This document shows positions 21,449 through 33,212 of a DNA stretch of 64,000 bases, one piece after another. This DNA is from Dugong dugon (taxonomy: Eukaryota > Chordata > Mammalia > Sirenia > Dugongidae). Location of the stretch: NCBI GenBank assembly GCA_030035585.1, contig CM057461.1, positions 1,403,001 through 1,467,000 on the forward strand, in the 5' to 3' direction. The position numbers were made by a program, and so were the translations under genes. Below the pieces are notes generated by a model. It had not been told where the DNA came from and did no database searches. It was given only the letters and a program-made list of their open reading frames with translations. Positions within the stretch are counted from its first letter, which is position 1. The number at the start of each line of letters is the position of its first letter.

Positions 21449-21557
21449 GCATTCAACACAGACATGTGGTCTCCCTGGGCATTTAACACAGGCATTCAAC
21501 ACGGGTGTGAGGTTTCCCCGGGCATTAAACATGGGCATGAGGTTTACCTGGGCATGG
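21449..21557. repeat. Right part of the interrupted tandem repeat
   Basis: About three further units of the ATTCAACACGGG / GGGCATTTAACACAGG type, matching 20316-20361. Confidence 0.65.
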
Positions 21558-22854
21558 CACTTTTAGCCTGTTGATGACCACACCATGAGGTGGCTGGCTG
21601 CACAAATCCCACCCCAGCCACCCACGCGCACTCCCAGAGCTTTCCTTATAGGGCTGCCACTTCCTGGCGGACCACTGCCTGGAAAGGCCACTGCACTAAG
21701 ACCGGGTACACGCTTGTGCACGTCCCGAGCTCCGAGAGCCCATGTAGATGCCGTGAGCTCCTGCACACTTGTACATACCTTGAGGTGTGCCGAGTGTGTA
21801 CATGTGCGCGCGGGTATACATACACATGGGTGTGCCAAGCCCCAGTCCACATGCTAGGTCTGTCCGTCCACCCCCCTCCTCAGCCTCTTTTCACCCTGGG
21901 GACGAGGACAGCTCTCCCTCGCCCACACCCCTGCCACCCCTTCACTTCAGTTGCTGGTGAGGAAGTTTGTGCACGAGGTCATCTCTGCACATTCCTGAAG
22001 GCCAGGGTTTCCCAATGACAGGGGCCGCTTGCGGCGGGGGGTGGGGGGGACAGCGAGTCTTGGGGCAGCAGCTCCTGCTCGTGGATCTGCTTTGGAACCT
22101 GAGGCTCTGGTTCTGGGGCCTGGGAGGTGAGTGGGGGTCATGGCCCTTGTGAGTGGGAGGTGAGAGTGGGCATGGGGCAGGGCTGCTGGTCACCAGCCTT
22201 CTCCAGAAGGAGACCCCACCCCAGCGGGGGGCAGTGGGTGGGGGGTGGGGGTGGGATGCTGCGGCAAAGGGGCCCATGAATGGAGGAGCCCTTGGGGATG
22301 GAAGTCAGTCAGGACACGCAGGAGAACCCACACTGCGGCTGCCATCTGCACGGGCAGTCCACTGGGCTGCCCTCCGCGCTGAGTCACCAGACCCAGCTGC
22401 TCAGACACGGTAGGAAGTCTGCCCCAAGCGGCTGTGCACACTGCCTTCATCCTGCCCGCTTCCACTGCCCCAGCGGCCTCACCATGCGGTGGAGGGGGCG
22501 GGGGTGTGGGCCCAGCTGTGCCCAGAATCTGCTCAGGGCCACACCCAGGGAGCCAGGTTAGGCCATGACCAACCGTGTGAACAATCGTCCAGTAGGACCT
22601 GCCGGCCCTGCCCAGCAGGAACAAAGACTGGTGGCTTGGGAGCAAGCTGGCTCCCGCCAGCCTCCTTGCCCACCCACATAGATGGGAAACCCGGGCAGTG
22701 CATCCTCCCTGCGTCCAAGTGTCTTCGACAGCCAGTCAGATGCTCTGGCCCTACTAACTGTGGTCCCTCTTGTGCGACACGCCTCTTCATCTTGGCCGTG
22801 GCTCTCCCAGGCCGCCTTCTCCCTTCCTTCAGGAATACAGCTGCGAAACGGTTA

Positions 22855-23075
22855 CCAGCCCAAGTCTGGAGTCAGACCAGCCTGGATTCAAACGTCTCCA
22901 CCACTCACTAGTTGTGTGGCCTTGGGCAGGTCACTTAACCTCTCTGAGCCTCAGTTTCCTCATCTGTAAAATGGGAGTGATAGTAGCTACCTCATGGAGT
23001 TGCGAGGATTAAATAAGATAATCCTCAAAGCACTTTATGTGGGGTCTGGCACACTCGACATGCTCAGTAAATCAT
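22855..23075 (+). mobile_element. MIR SINE
   Basis: A well-preserved MIR core: CTAGTTGTGTGGCCTTGGGC, CCTCAGTTTCCTCATCTGTA, AAATGGGAGTGATAGTAG and the tail TGCTCAGTAAAT. It is an ancient mammalian element in intron 1. Confidence 0.92.
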
Positions 23076-24528
23076 CCCATTGTCATTATTGTTATCAGGC
23101 TCAGAAGTGGAACCAGCTACAACTGGGGTTTCCTCTCCTCTGAAGTCTATTCCCCCACGCCCCCCGCCCCCCGCAATAGAAGCTTTATGCACGACCATGT
23201 TCCGGTTTCACAGGCAGAGCCCTGCCGCCAGCTTCTGATTAGATGGAGGTAATTCGAGTGTCTAAGGCACAGCCCAGGAGCAGAGAGCTGAAAATCTGTC
23301 CGTCCGTGTGGAAAAGTACTGCCGTTCCGAGCACGTCTCCAGACAGAGGCGGCGCCGCCCCCGGCCAGGCCCTCGTGCGGTCTTCCCCCGAAGCCGCAGC
23401 CGCCTCCCCTCTCAGAGCGGCACGTGGGAGGTCCCCAAGGCCGGGCTCCGGTGGGCTGGGAACCCGCTCCCCGTGCGAGGACGGGCCAGTCGGTTCCCCT
23501 CCCTTCGCGGCGCAGGGTGGTGGCGCTGGCCTGTCGCCGCCGGATCCGACATCTCCCCACCCGATTACGCACGGCCTCGGCTCCTCCGCTGCGCAGGTGG
23601 AAATCCCGGCGTCGGCCCGGGGCTTCCGGATCGCGGGCCACCAGGCGCCACAGGCGGCACTTGGTTTCCGTTCTCCGGGCCAGAGTCGACCATCGTGGGC
23701 GCGGGCGCGCCAGGTCTTCTGCCTGCGCCTTGGGGGGCTCGCCCCCACCCCAGCGGTGATTCTGCGCTGGGCGCGGGGACCGCGCTTGGCGGGGCAGGGA
23801 CAGAGGCGCGGCAGGCGTCACGGCAGCTGGGGATCAGCTCAGCGCATCCGCCCCGAAGCCCGGCCCGCAGGGACAGATCCGCCCGAGCTCTCCTGCCTGG
23901 GGTGTCCCGAGAGCTGCTGGCGGGAACAAAAGCCCGGCCGCGGCCGCGAGAAACTTCTGGGCGCAACGATTTCCTCCTTAACTCAGCTGCCGAGGCCGCA
24001 GCAGCTGCCGCCGCTGGTGGATGACCCGCCGCAACCCGGTGGCACCCGGAGGCGCATCTTCCCCGGCTCGACCGGCCACCAACCCTGGCCGCTCGCTCCA
24101 TCCCCTTCCCACGCACCGCTCACTACCCACCCTCCTCGCCTCCGCACCCGCAGCAGCTGGGACCCCGTCCGCTTCTCCCGCCTTCTCGGGACTCGGGGAG
24201 GGGGGTCCCTCCTGGGAGCTGGGAGCTGGGAGCTGGGAGCGAGAAGAGGTGCACTTTGAGTGCGATCTCCCGGAGGCGGCTGCGCTGTGGGGGACGGTTC
24301 CCGTTCGGTCCCTCTCGTCCCCCAGCCGCGGGGCTCCGGACGCAAGCGGAAGCCCAGGCCTCGGAACACCCGGGCCTCCTCACGGCGCCAGCCGGGCTCC
24401 TCCTAGCTCCCGCCGCGCCCCCGCCCACTGGCAGCTGGCACCTGCCCGCTCTGACGTCAGCAACTCGTCTCGGCGCACCTGGCCAGCGCCCCCCACCGCC
24501 CGCCTGCGCGTGCCCCGGAGACACTTAC

Positions 24529-24620
24529 CGCTGGACCAAGCCGCCGCGCAGCGCTCCGGGCTCTGTCAGCCGCGCGCGGCCCGCTCCCGCTTCATTCATC
24601 CGCGGGCCCGCCCCGCCGCA
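24529..24620 (-). other. SLCO4A1: SLCO4A1 exon 1, non-coding (5' end approximate)
   Basis: A strong donor, CAGCG followed by GTAAGTGT, begins at 24528 on the minus strand in the centre of the CpG island. This fits the non-coding first exon known for SLCO4A1. The upstream end is a guess placed below the GC and CCAAT boxes. Confidence 0.6.
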
Positions 24621-24699
24621 CACCGGAGGGCGGGCTCGGACGCGGGAGCAGGCTGGCCTCCCCGCCGCGGCCAATGGCGCCGCCGTCAGGGCGGCCCGG

Positions 24700-24780
24700 C
24701 CCGCCCCAGGCCCGCCCTTGAAGCTGACAGCTTGGTGTGCGCAGCGGGGGCGGGAGCCCGCTGGGTCGCGGGCGTGAAGG
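24700..24780 (+). ncRNA. Possible first exon of a divergent non-coding transcript
   Basis: On the plus strand GTGAAGG is followed at 24781 by GTAAGTG, a near-perfect splice donor, 250 bp from and back to back with the SLCO4A1 exon 1 donor. With the GC and CCAAT boxes between them this looks like a bidirectional promoter. No protein is suggested; expression is not shown by sequence alone. Confidence 0.3.
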
Positions 24781-25489
24781 GTAAGTGCCGGGAGCAGGGA
24801 AACGCAAAGCGTCTCCCTCCCCACCATCGCCACCGCCTGGGCCCAAGCGCCCCTCGGAGGCCGGCGCGGAGCCGCGCGCTTTCCGCCGACTAATCCCGCT
24901 CCAGCCCCAGGAGACGGGCACCCCACGGGTACAGCTGGAAAAGCAGAACCGAAGGGTGTAGTCCGCTGCCCCGGCCACGTGGCGAATCGGTTTGGAACTG
25001 AGTGGTGATTCGAACCCAGGCGCTGTGGGGCCGAGGCTGTGGGAGGGGACTTGAGGGCGAAGGGAAGCCACAGTTTCCCGCCCTAACTCTTCCGAAAGGC
25101 CCTGAGGGGCGGGGAGGCTCCGCGAAGGGACCGTGGGCGGGGCGGGCGGAGCAGGAAAGCAGCGGCCGGCCGTGAAGGTCACTCCGGCCTTCGTCTACTT
25201 CCCAGATTCAGCCCGCAGCGCCCCACCTGGGTGCGGCTGGGGTGCTCCCGCGGCGCCCCTGGGAGCCCGAGGGATGGGGGCTGGCCGACTCGGGGGCACG
25301 CGCTGGGAGCATGGGAGGCAAGGCGGTTACCCTTGCCCGCCCGGGGAGTCCTGTGGTTTCCCGCCTGTTGCTTTTCCTGATGGAATGACCCTCTTTTTGA
25401 CATCAGCGATGCTGCGGCCAGGGGCGGAAGGGAGGTACCGGACACATCCCCATCAGCAAGGGGTCCTGTTTGAACTCCTTGCTGTGGGG

Positions 25490-25610
25490 CCTTGAACACA
25501 GTGCTTCAGCCCATGGGCCTCAGTGTCCTCATCTGTAAAACGGGAGTGGTGGTGGCCCTCAAAGGGCTGCTGGAAACATGAATGAAATACCGGGCAGGAG
25601 GCTGGCCCTC
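25490..25610 (+). mobile_element. MIR SINE fragment
   Basis: GCTGTGGGGCCTTGAACACA, CCTCAGTGTCCTCATCTGTA and AAACGGGAGTGGTGGT match the MIR core. Confidence 0.82.
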
Positions 25611-28600
25611 CCCAGAGCTCAGGAAGGCAGCCAAGTGTTGACCGCTGGTCCCGACAACTGCCACAAGTTTCCCTTTTTAGTTTCAGTAAAATGAATGTGT
25701 TTTAAAAGAAGGCTACCAAATTCCACCGTGTGTTTTGCTTGAATCCTGAGAAATGGGCAAAGCATGGCCTCACCTGGTAAGGGAGCACACAGACCTTCAG
25801 CCGTGGAAACCGCAGTGGAGGGGCAGGCAGGGGGCCTGGCCTCTTCCTGTGGGGGTGGGGGTCACAGCAAGAAGAGGAGGAGGGCTGAGGCTTATGGGAC
25901 ATGGCCCCAGACTGCAGTTATTTATGAAATACCCTTCCATTCTTCCTTCAAAGTGTGGAGTTTATGTACGCTCACGACTGGTCCTGGGGGTCCCAGGGTA
26001 CCCCAAGGCTCCTGTCTCTGTGTAAGCCTCCACTCCCTGGAAGCTGGGCTGAGGTCCTGGGACATTGGACCCCATTCCCAGCACTGCCCTCTGAGGGAAA
26101 ACCCCATCTATTGTTCCTGGATGGAGAAGTCCCACCTGCTGGGGAAATGGGTGCTGGGTTTGGAAGGGGAGGCCCAGAGAGGGGCTGGAGATCACTCTGC
26201 AAACATTCCCCCAAGAGGAAGAGGACTGGAGTGCTCAGCGGACGTGGCCTCAGGCATGGAACACGCTGGGAGCAGCACTGCCTCCAGCCCCAGCTAACTG
26301 GAGATGCCTTTGAGAGGCAGTGAGTGCCCCATCACTGGAGGCACGTGAGCAAAAGCTGGTGCTCTTCACTGGAGATGCTGTAGACGCACTTCAAGTGTCA
26401 GGAGCAGGATTGGACTTGGTTTTCCAAACTTCATGTTGGAGAATAGCCCCGGAACCAAATTAGTTACACGATATGTTCCTTTAAACAACTCATATTTTTT
26501 ATTAAAATAGTAAGTTAGCTTTTTAAAAATACTGTAAAAATAAAAGTAAACGGGAAGTGCTAATTAAATTATTCCCAAGCACTGCTGCTGCTGAAGGCTA
26601 TGCACAGGTCATACTCTCTCCTCATTTGAGAAAGGACGCCAGCCAGGATGGGACAGTTGTGAGAAGCCCTGTCACCATGAAGACCTCCTCCTGGGAGTGG
26701 CCAGCAGGTCGATGATGTCTTGTTCGGGCACCACCTCAGCCGCCCTGTCCCCCTTGGGAACGCTGGCCCAGAGGCCCCCAAGAAGCCCAGTGTGTGGCCC
26801 TTCCCCTTCCCCGCCAGCCTCCTCCTGGAGCTGTGGCTTGCTCCCCGGGCAGCTTCCGGATGGCCTCCTTCCCTGGATTCCACAGGACTCTCAAGCTGCC
26901 ACGATTTGAAAGGTAAATTGGGAGTAAACATTTCAGGTCTGTTAATGCAAAGTGCAGGCCTTCTGCCCTCAGAGGCAAGAACACACCAGCCAGTCGGAAC
27001 CTCAGGCACCTGACAGCCCCTTGGAGCTCCGGTGTGCCCTGAGACCTTGGCCCAGGCTGCGTCCTGTGCAACCTGCCCTCAGGGTCATGCCTCAGGGTGG
27101 CAGGGGACGCAAGACCTGGCCCAGATGCCAGACCACTGGCTCTGTGGGACCAGGCTGTGGCCTGCTTCTGGAGGCCAACTTTATCGTTAGTCTCGTTGCG
27201 GGGGTGGGGGTAAGGAGGCTGGGAGGAGGCCTGCGGAGGTGGCTAGTGGAGGTCACCCCCAGGGCATAGCAGCGTCTTGGAACAAGGGCAGCCTGATAAT
27301 GTGCCCTGGAACATTCTGAACTCAATAAATTCCACCCCAGTGGCGTTTTCTGGAGAGGAAATAATTAAAAGAGAGAAAGAGCCGGCTCCCACTGGCTCCG
27401 CAGTAGCCCCGCAGGGAATGCACTGTGGCATGCTGGGGTGTCTGTCGGGCAGGTGCTGCTGTGGCTGGGGGCGAGAAATGGGAAACGCTGGTATAGGCAC
27501 CTTCGCTCTCTCCCCAGACCCCGGCCAGTCTGATGGGCATCTTCGCTGTGGAAGACTCTCTCCTCTCAAAATCAGGGGAGAAGGGATGAGAGAAACAGAG
27601 AGACTTTCTGCAGGTCCCACAACAGGTTCATGGCCAGTGGCCCCCGGTTCTCCAAGCCCCCGCCTGTGGGTTTAGCCTGGAAAAAGCAACATGACTCCTG
27701 GTGGTTCACCAGGAACGGTATTCAAACACGAGCTGGCATGGTTGTTCGTTCTTCGTACAAAGGCTGACGTGAAGGACACCTTGCACCCTGCACTAAGGTG
27801 CTGCTCTGTGGTCTTTTCTATTTGGTGAATTTTGCGTATTAGCCGAATCATCTGAACTGCAATGTTCTTCCTTTCTTTTTTTTTTTTGACATAAGAAACG
27901 GCAATTTCAGCCTGATGGCAATTGATGAAATGTCTCAGAAGCAAAATGCAAACATGTTGGGTGTAAAGTCTCCGCTGTGATCGCCCAGGGCAGGCTCTGG
28001 GGAAGGTTTGACAATCTATATTTAACGTTGCGATTTGACTGTTCTGCATGAGCAAGACAATTTCGCTGAACATAGAGGGGAACACAGCCTCAAGTCCTCA
28101 GTTGCAGTGGTAGGTGTGAGCACATGTGGAAGCTGCTCCAGCCCTGCCCTCAGCCAAGGGTAAAGGCACTGCAACCGCCCAGCAGGGTGAGGGCTGGAGC
28201 TGATGCCCAGCTTACAACGAGGAGAAGGCAGTCATTGGGTCGTCCTAGCCTGGAATTGTTCCACTCCTTGGATCCAGAAAGTTAGGATTGACAGGGAGGG
28301 AGACCCCGGCAATGGGCAGGCTTCCATGGGTGGGGAAAAGCACATTGGTCCCCAAATCGTAATTCCACCCAAGGTGAGAGAGCCCCTTTGGAGCAGGGTT
28401 GGTGCCGGGCTCTCTGGAGCAGGCTGCCTGGCTCAAGCCCACTGGCACTGCTGACCAGTGTTCTGCTGGGCAACTGGGGGACACGGAGCCATCTGCGCCG
28501 GGCACGGACCGACCTTGGGTGCTGGCGGTGAGCCTCATCATTACCACATATTTCCATCTTCCGCTCCACTCTGCTCGCTGTAACCTCTGCTGTGAGGGGG

Positions 28601-29140
28601 GCGTCAGGCTCACCGCAGGTGCCCGCCAACTCTGACAAAGCCTGTCGGCTAGCTGGGGGACAGTAGGCTGGCATGGTGGGCCACAGTGCTCGGGCAACAA
28701 ACAGCCCACTGTCCCCCACTCTTTGTGTCTCCTGGAGCAAGATGACCACGGAGACAGTCTCAATTCCATCTTTGTCTCTTTCAGGGACTCTGCGGAGTTT
28801 AAAAGCAGCTCCCGGGAACCTGACTCCGTTGTGCTGGGTTACAGGCATTTCTCCAAAGGGTTGGTGGACGAAGGCTTGGGTGCCCAGGATAGATCACAGG
28901 GGATACACGGCCTCAGCCTGCAAGGCAAGCTGCCCCTTTGACAGCGTGATGAGACCGCGGGCTCAGCAGGGAGAGCAGAGACCACCACCCACATGCATCT
29001 GGTGTAGGGCATCCCGCAACAACATGCAGGCCTTGGGGTCTGGGCAGCAGGAACAACATCGTGTTCGCCCAAGACGCTACCACGTAGCCTTCAGTGCTCA
29101 GAGCCTGTATATGGTTGGAGGAGGTTGGGGGAGAAAAAGA
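25611..29140. other. Upstream intergenic sequence without a supported gene
   Basis: Mostly unique sequence. 26440-26575 is an AT-rich patch with TAATTA-like and TTAAAAATA motifs. 27700-28085 holds a 137-codon minus-strand ORF of balanced composition but with no recognisable domain, no splice context and an AAG/AAA-rich run from a poly-T tract. I see no repeats of note. Confidence 0.6.
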
Positions 29141-29142
29141 TG

Positions 29143-29535
29143 GAATCTGGATGTACTAATGTCCTGGGACAGCCATCACCAAGAACCACAAACGGGGTGG
29201 CTGGAAACAACAGAAATGTATCATCTGGAAGTTCTGGATCCAGAAGCCTAAATCCAGGTTGTCAGCAGGGATGTGCTCTCTCCACAGGCTCCAGGGGAAG
29301 GTCCTTCCTTGTCTCTCCAGCTTCTGGTGGCCCTAGGTGTCCCTCTGTCTCCCTGTCCTTGTGTCTCTCCTCTTTCGTAGGACACCACTCAGGTGGAGTT
29401 AGGACACCCCCTGCTCCAGAATGACCTCATGTGAACGTCTTCAGAGACCATCGTTCCAATCAAGGTCACGTTCACAAGTAAAAGGTCAGGGCTTCAACAT
29501 ACCTTTCTGGGGGACACAATTTGCTCCATTATACT
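29143..29535 (-). mobile_element. MaLR-type LTR, minus orientation
   Basis: GGACAGCCATCACCAAGAACC, GGGTGGCTGGAAACAACAGA, TTGTCAGCAGGGATG, AATGACCTCATGTGAACG and GGGGGACACAATTTGCTCCAT are the antisense landmarks of the MLT1 type. Confidence 0.72.
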
Positions 29536-30245
29536 GGGTTTCCCAGACAGTGTCCGAGGAGACCTGGGGTGCCCCAAGGAGAGGGAGACTTAGTGGCGTG
29601 GGGAGAAGCCCACCTGCATGCACATGGGCGTCACAGGAGATGCTCCTGCCGCCCACAGAGCCACGGCCTTTGTCGTCCCAGCATCAGGGCCGCCAGCATC
29701 TGCCTGTGCAGGTGATGTGAATTTCACTGGGCCCGCTTGTGTGGTCTCCCCGCAAATGTCTTTGCTGACAGAGGGCAGCACAGTGCCCAGGCCTGCCCGT
29801 CACCTGCCCCGAGGCTCTGGGGTGGAGGTGGGATCAGAAGCCCGTCTGGCCAGGACCTCACATTCCAGAAGAACCTCCCAGTAGTAAGTCACTGAGTTGT
29901 CATCGAATGGAAGCATCTCACCAGCGTTGGGCCCTCACACCCAGCCACTCCACCCGGCTCGCTCTTTGTGGCTCATAGGTCCTGGCACTGTCCTGTGACC
30001 ATGGAATTATCTCGCACGGATTATTTTTATATTGAAAACATTAATGTGCTAAATGCAAACATTCAAGATGCCCAGAGTCCTTGGGAACCCATCTCGGCCC
30101 TCCTCTCTGCTTTATTCCATGGGCCCTCAGCAAATGGGGGTTCAGGGTCACCCAAGCTGCCCGCTCCCCGGGAGCCCGATGCCCTGGCTATGATTCATGA
30201 GAATAAACAAGAAGGAGCAAGAGAGCCCTGAAGAAGCAGGCGCCG
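29536..30245. other. Unique intergenic sequence
   Basis: No gene or clear transposon. 29995-30075 is AT-rich (ATTAATGTGCTAAATGCAAAC) and may be an old unnamed repeat. Confidence 0.5.
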
Positions 30246-30248
30246 GCT

Positions 30249-30253
30249 GTGGC

Positions 30254-30285
<32 letters not shown>

Positions 30286-30286
30286 C
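30249..30286. repeat. (CTGT)n microsatellite
   Basis: About nine perfect CTGT units. Confidence 0.93.
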
Positions 30287-31199
30287 CTGTCTCCTCTTGG
30301 AATTTCACTTGTTTTGAAAGCCGCATCAAAACACTGTTAAAGGAAACAGTTAAGGAGGACAGTGACTTTGGCTGAGACGTGGCCCAGCAGCTGCTTCCGT
30401 CTTTTGTAGTGTCTTCCGGCCTGTCCGGCTGCGTCCGTGTCTGCGGCACACGGACCCCAAAAGGGTCTCGTTTGTGTTTTCCGTGTGGTCCGACACGTGG
30501 GCTCCTCACGCCTCCCTGGGGGTCGTCACGTCAGGCCCGCCTTCACCTGCCCTCCTGTTATCCCGGGAAACGCTCTGAGCTGCCTCGTGGTGAAAACCGC
30601 ACAGGTGGATGCTGGTGTTGGTGAGGGTACCTGCCCCGCCTCGGGGGACACTCTGGAGGGCTTGTGAAGACGGAGGGCAGACCCCAGCCAGGCCAGCCGG
30701 AAGCAGCTGGTGCCCATCCGCGGGGCACCGACTGCATCGTGGCGATCAAGCGTGGGGTGTCCTGGGCCGCAGCTTCGCTATTGACGCAAGGAGGGTCCCA
30801 CGACATTGTCATGGGGACAAGCAGGTAGCATGTTAGTTGCCTGCACAGGTGGGGTGGACAGGGCGGTCAGTGGGACCCACCTGGGCGGCAGAGGAGGGGA
30901 GGGGCGCTATTTCAAATGTCCCTCGCCCACCCACTGAGCACAAGTCACTTCTCTCTTAGGAGTTCCCCTGGCGGACGCTCCCTAAGGGGGTGTTTCTGCC
31001 CCTGTTGGCCTCCCTGGGTGGCCCCTGGCTTCACGGCTCAGACAGTTGTCACAGTGGTCACCTCCCATGGGGGGCAGGCGTGTCCGCCAGGAGGGTCTTC
31101 AGTCAGCAGCCAGGGAAGGCCTCGGTGCCCGCCGCCAGCCCTCCCTCCCCCTGCCAGCCCCTCCCCACAGTCCCCCACCTCCTTTCTTTTCCTCCGTCT

Positions 31200-31728
31200 C
31201 CCTAGCTCTTCTCTCCCTCCCTCCTCTGTTTCTGTCTCTCTGTGTCTGTCTCTCTCTGTCTCTGTCTCATTGTCTCTCTCTGTCTCTGTCTGCCTCTGTC
31301 TCTGTGTCTATCTCTCTGTCTCTGTCTCATTGTCTCTCTCTGTCTCTGTGTCTGTATCTCTCTCTGTCTCTGTGTCTCTGTCTCATTGTCTCTGTGTCTG
31401 TCTGTGTCTCTGTGTCTGTCTCTCTCTCTGTCTCTGTGTCTCTGTCTCTGTGTCTGTCTCTCTGTCTCTGTGTCTCTCTGTCTCTGTGTCTCTGTCTCAT
31501 TGTCTCTGTCTGTGTCTCTGTGTCTGTCTCTCTCTCTGTCTCTGTGTCTCTGTCTCATTGTCTTTGTCTCTGTGTCTGTCTCTCATTGTCTCTGTCTCTG
31601 TGTCTGTCTTTCTGTCTCTGTGTCTGTCTCTCTGTCTCTGTGTCTGTCTCTCTGTCTCTGTGTCTCTGTCTCTGTGTCTGTCTCTCTCTGTCTCTGTCTC
31701 TCTCTGTCTCTGTGTCTCTGTCTCTCTG
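31200..31728. repeat. Large TCTCTGTC / TGTCTC low-complexity repeat
   Basis: Over 500 bp of almost pure T/C/G sequence built from TCTCTG, TGTCTC and occasional TCATTGTC. It is frame-open on both strands, producing spurious Ser/Leu/Cys- or Arg/Asp/Glu-rich ORFs. Confidence 0.97.
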
Positions 31729-31734
31729 AATATG

Positions 31735-32140
31735 AATATTTATGGTGGCTCTATCAGAAATTGCCCCAAACTGGAAACAACCCAAGTTCCCCCTCTGCAT
31801 GGACAGACACACAGGAACCCCCATACAATGGACCCCTACTCAGCAATAAAAGGGGTCGACTACTGACTCAGACAACAACAGATGAAGCTCAAGTGCACTG
31901 TGCTGAGTGGACAGTGCTGGCACAAACAGCTGCCCCCTGTGCGATTCCATTCATAGAATGTTCTGGAAAAGCCAAAAACTGTAGGAACAGAAAGCAGATC
32001 GGTGGTAGCCAGGAGCTGGGTTGAGCAGTGGAGTTGACTACAAAGGGCATGAGGGAACTTTTAGGGTGTGTGGGTACATGACTGTGTGCATTTGCCAAAC
32101 CTAACAGATGTGTGCACTAAGGTGGGTGAGTCTTACTGAG
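31735..32140 (+). mobile_element. L1 3' end (ancient), plus orientation
   Basis: CCCAAACTGGAAACAACCCA, TACAATGGACCCCTACTCAG, TCATAGAATGTTCTGGAAAA and GATCGGTGGTAGCCAGGAG are typical of mammalian L1M/L1PA-type 3' UTRs. There is no intact ORF. Confidence 0.75.
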
Positions 32141-32254
32141 TAGATAATACTCACTTGGGAAGCGGTGCTGAAGACGCCCGCAGCAGACGCTTTTCCGTGT
32201 GGGCTGCGTTCTGGAGGCCGCTGTACGTATGCTCAGAGCCCAGGCCTCAGGCTC

Positions 32255-32400
32255 GCAGACATGGGTCGGATTCTTGACTTCACAGATACTCACTGTGTGA
32301 TGTTGGGCAAGTCTCTCAACCTCTCTGGGCTTCCCATTTTTCATCTTCAAACAGGGCTTTTGGGAGGATCGAATGAGATCACACACACAAGGGCTTCCCT
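32255..32400 (+). mobile_element. MIR SINE fragment
   Basis: CACTGTGTGATGTTGGGCAAG, CAACCTCTCTGGGCTTCCC and GGAGGATCGAATGAGATCAC match MIR. Confidence 0.8.
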
Positions 32401-33205
32401 GCCAGGTGGGTCAGGCAGCGTGCCCCACCCTGGTGACCGGTCCACTTGCAGAGGCTAATTGGACCCCGTAGTGGGCCAGAGCTGGTCCAGGCGCCGGGGA
32501 CAGTGAGCACAAACAGGATGTGGGGCTCACACATGGGAAGACGAAGGAGGCAACAAGCAAACAGACAAGCTCACGTTCAGTAGTGACAAGACCTAGGGAC
32601 GTGGGAAGAGAGGTGCCGGGTGGAGCGGGGTCTGCACAGGCCTGAGGGTCTCAGACCAGAAGGAGTAGCCTGTGGATGGCCGAAGCACACCCAGCAGGAG
32701 GGGAAGCAGACAGAAGAGGAGGCAGCAGGGCTGGGGCAGGCGAGGGGGCCACCGGGGGGCTAGCACGAGCCTCCGCATCTCTGGAGCCACTGCAGGTCTC
32801 GGGGGCTGAGTGGCCGGGTCCGCCATGCCTGAAGACGGTCTGGCTGAGGAACTTGAGTCTGGGCAGTTGCACTGCGTGGGGTTCAGGACAGTGGGCTTCA
32901 CACTTGGCTGAGCAAGGCCTGGCTGACCACATGTGTTGTGATGAGTGACTCACAGCCAGTTGCATCATATCAGGGAAATGGAAAAACCCCAAGAGTGCTA
33001 ATAAATATTTTCCTCATAAACCTCACTAATTACGGTCTCTAAATGACTGGGACGTGTTAGTTCCCTCTTGTTCAGGCCTGCAGGCCTCCATCCAGTGATG
33101 CTGTGGGTCGTCCCTGCTCCCTGGGCCCCCGCTGGCCACTACTAGGGGGTGAGTTTGGAGCACCAAGTCCTGTCCACACTGAGCCTAGACCCCCTCTTGC
33201 TTTGT
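32401..33205. other. Unique intergenic sequence
   Basis: Nothing recognised beyond a short AT-rich patch at 32985-33060. Confidence 0.5.
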
Positions 33206-33212
33206 AGGAAAA

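Larger units (their letters stand above)
18567..24528 (-). other. SLCO4A1: SLCO4A1 intron 1
   Basis: GTAAGT donor at 24528. It contains a small ~26-bp tandem of TTATCAGAACC type (about 18805-18885), MaLR fragments (19575-19985), an LTR-like element (20362-21448) inside a short tandem array, a MIR (22855-23075) and part of the CpG island. No other gene was seen. Confidence 0.7.
23300..25260. promoter_or_regulatory. SLCO4A1: CpG island, SLCO4A1 promoter region
   Basis: About 2 kb of very GC- and CpG-rich DNA, unlike the CpG-poor flanks. It covers the non-coding first exon. GC boxes (CCCGCCCC types near 24605 and 24705) and a CCAAT box (24671-24675) lie just upstream of exon 1 on the minus strand, and there is no TATA box. 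Several long ORFs here are a by-product of few AT-rich stop codons. Confidence 0.85.

Noticed and set aside
23243..24893. Several 130-340 codon ORFs on both strands of the CpG island
   Set aside because: Stop codons are rare in CpG-rich DNA; the products are Arg/Pro/Ala/Gly-rich with no domain.
30916..32024. Ser/Leu/Cys-rich ORFs of 220-316 codons
   Set aside because: They come from the TCTCTG/TGTCTC simple repeat, which is free of stops in several frames.
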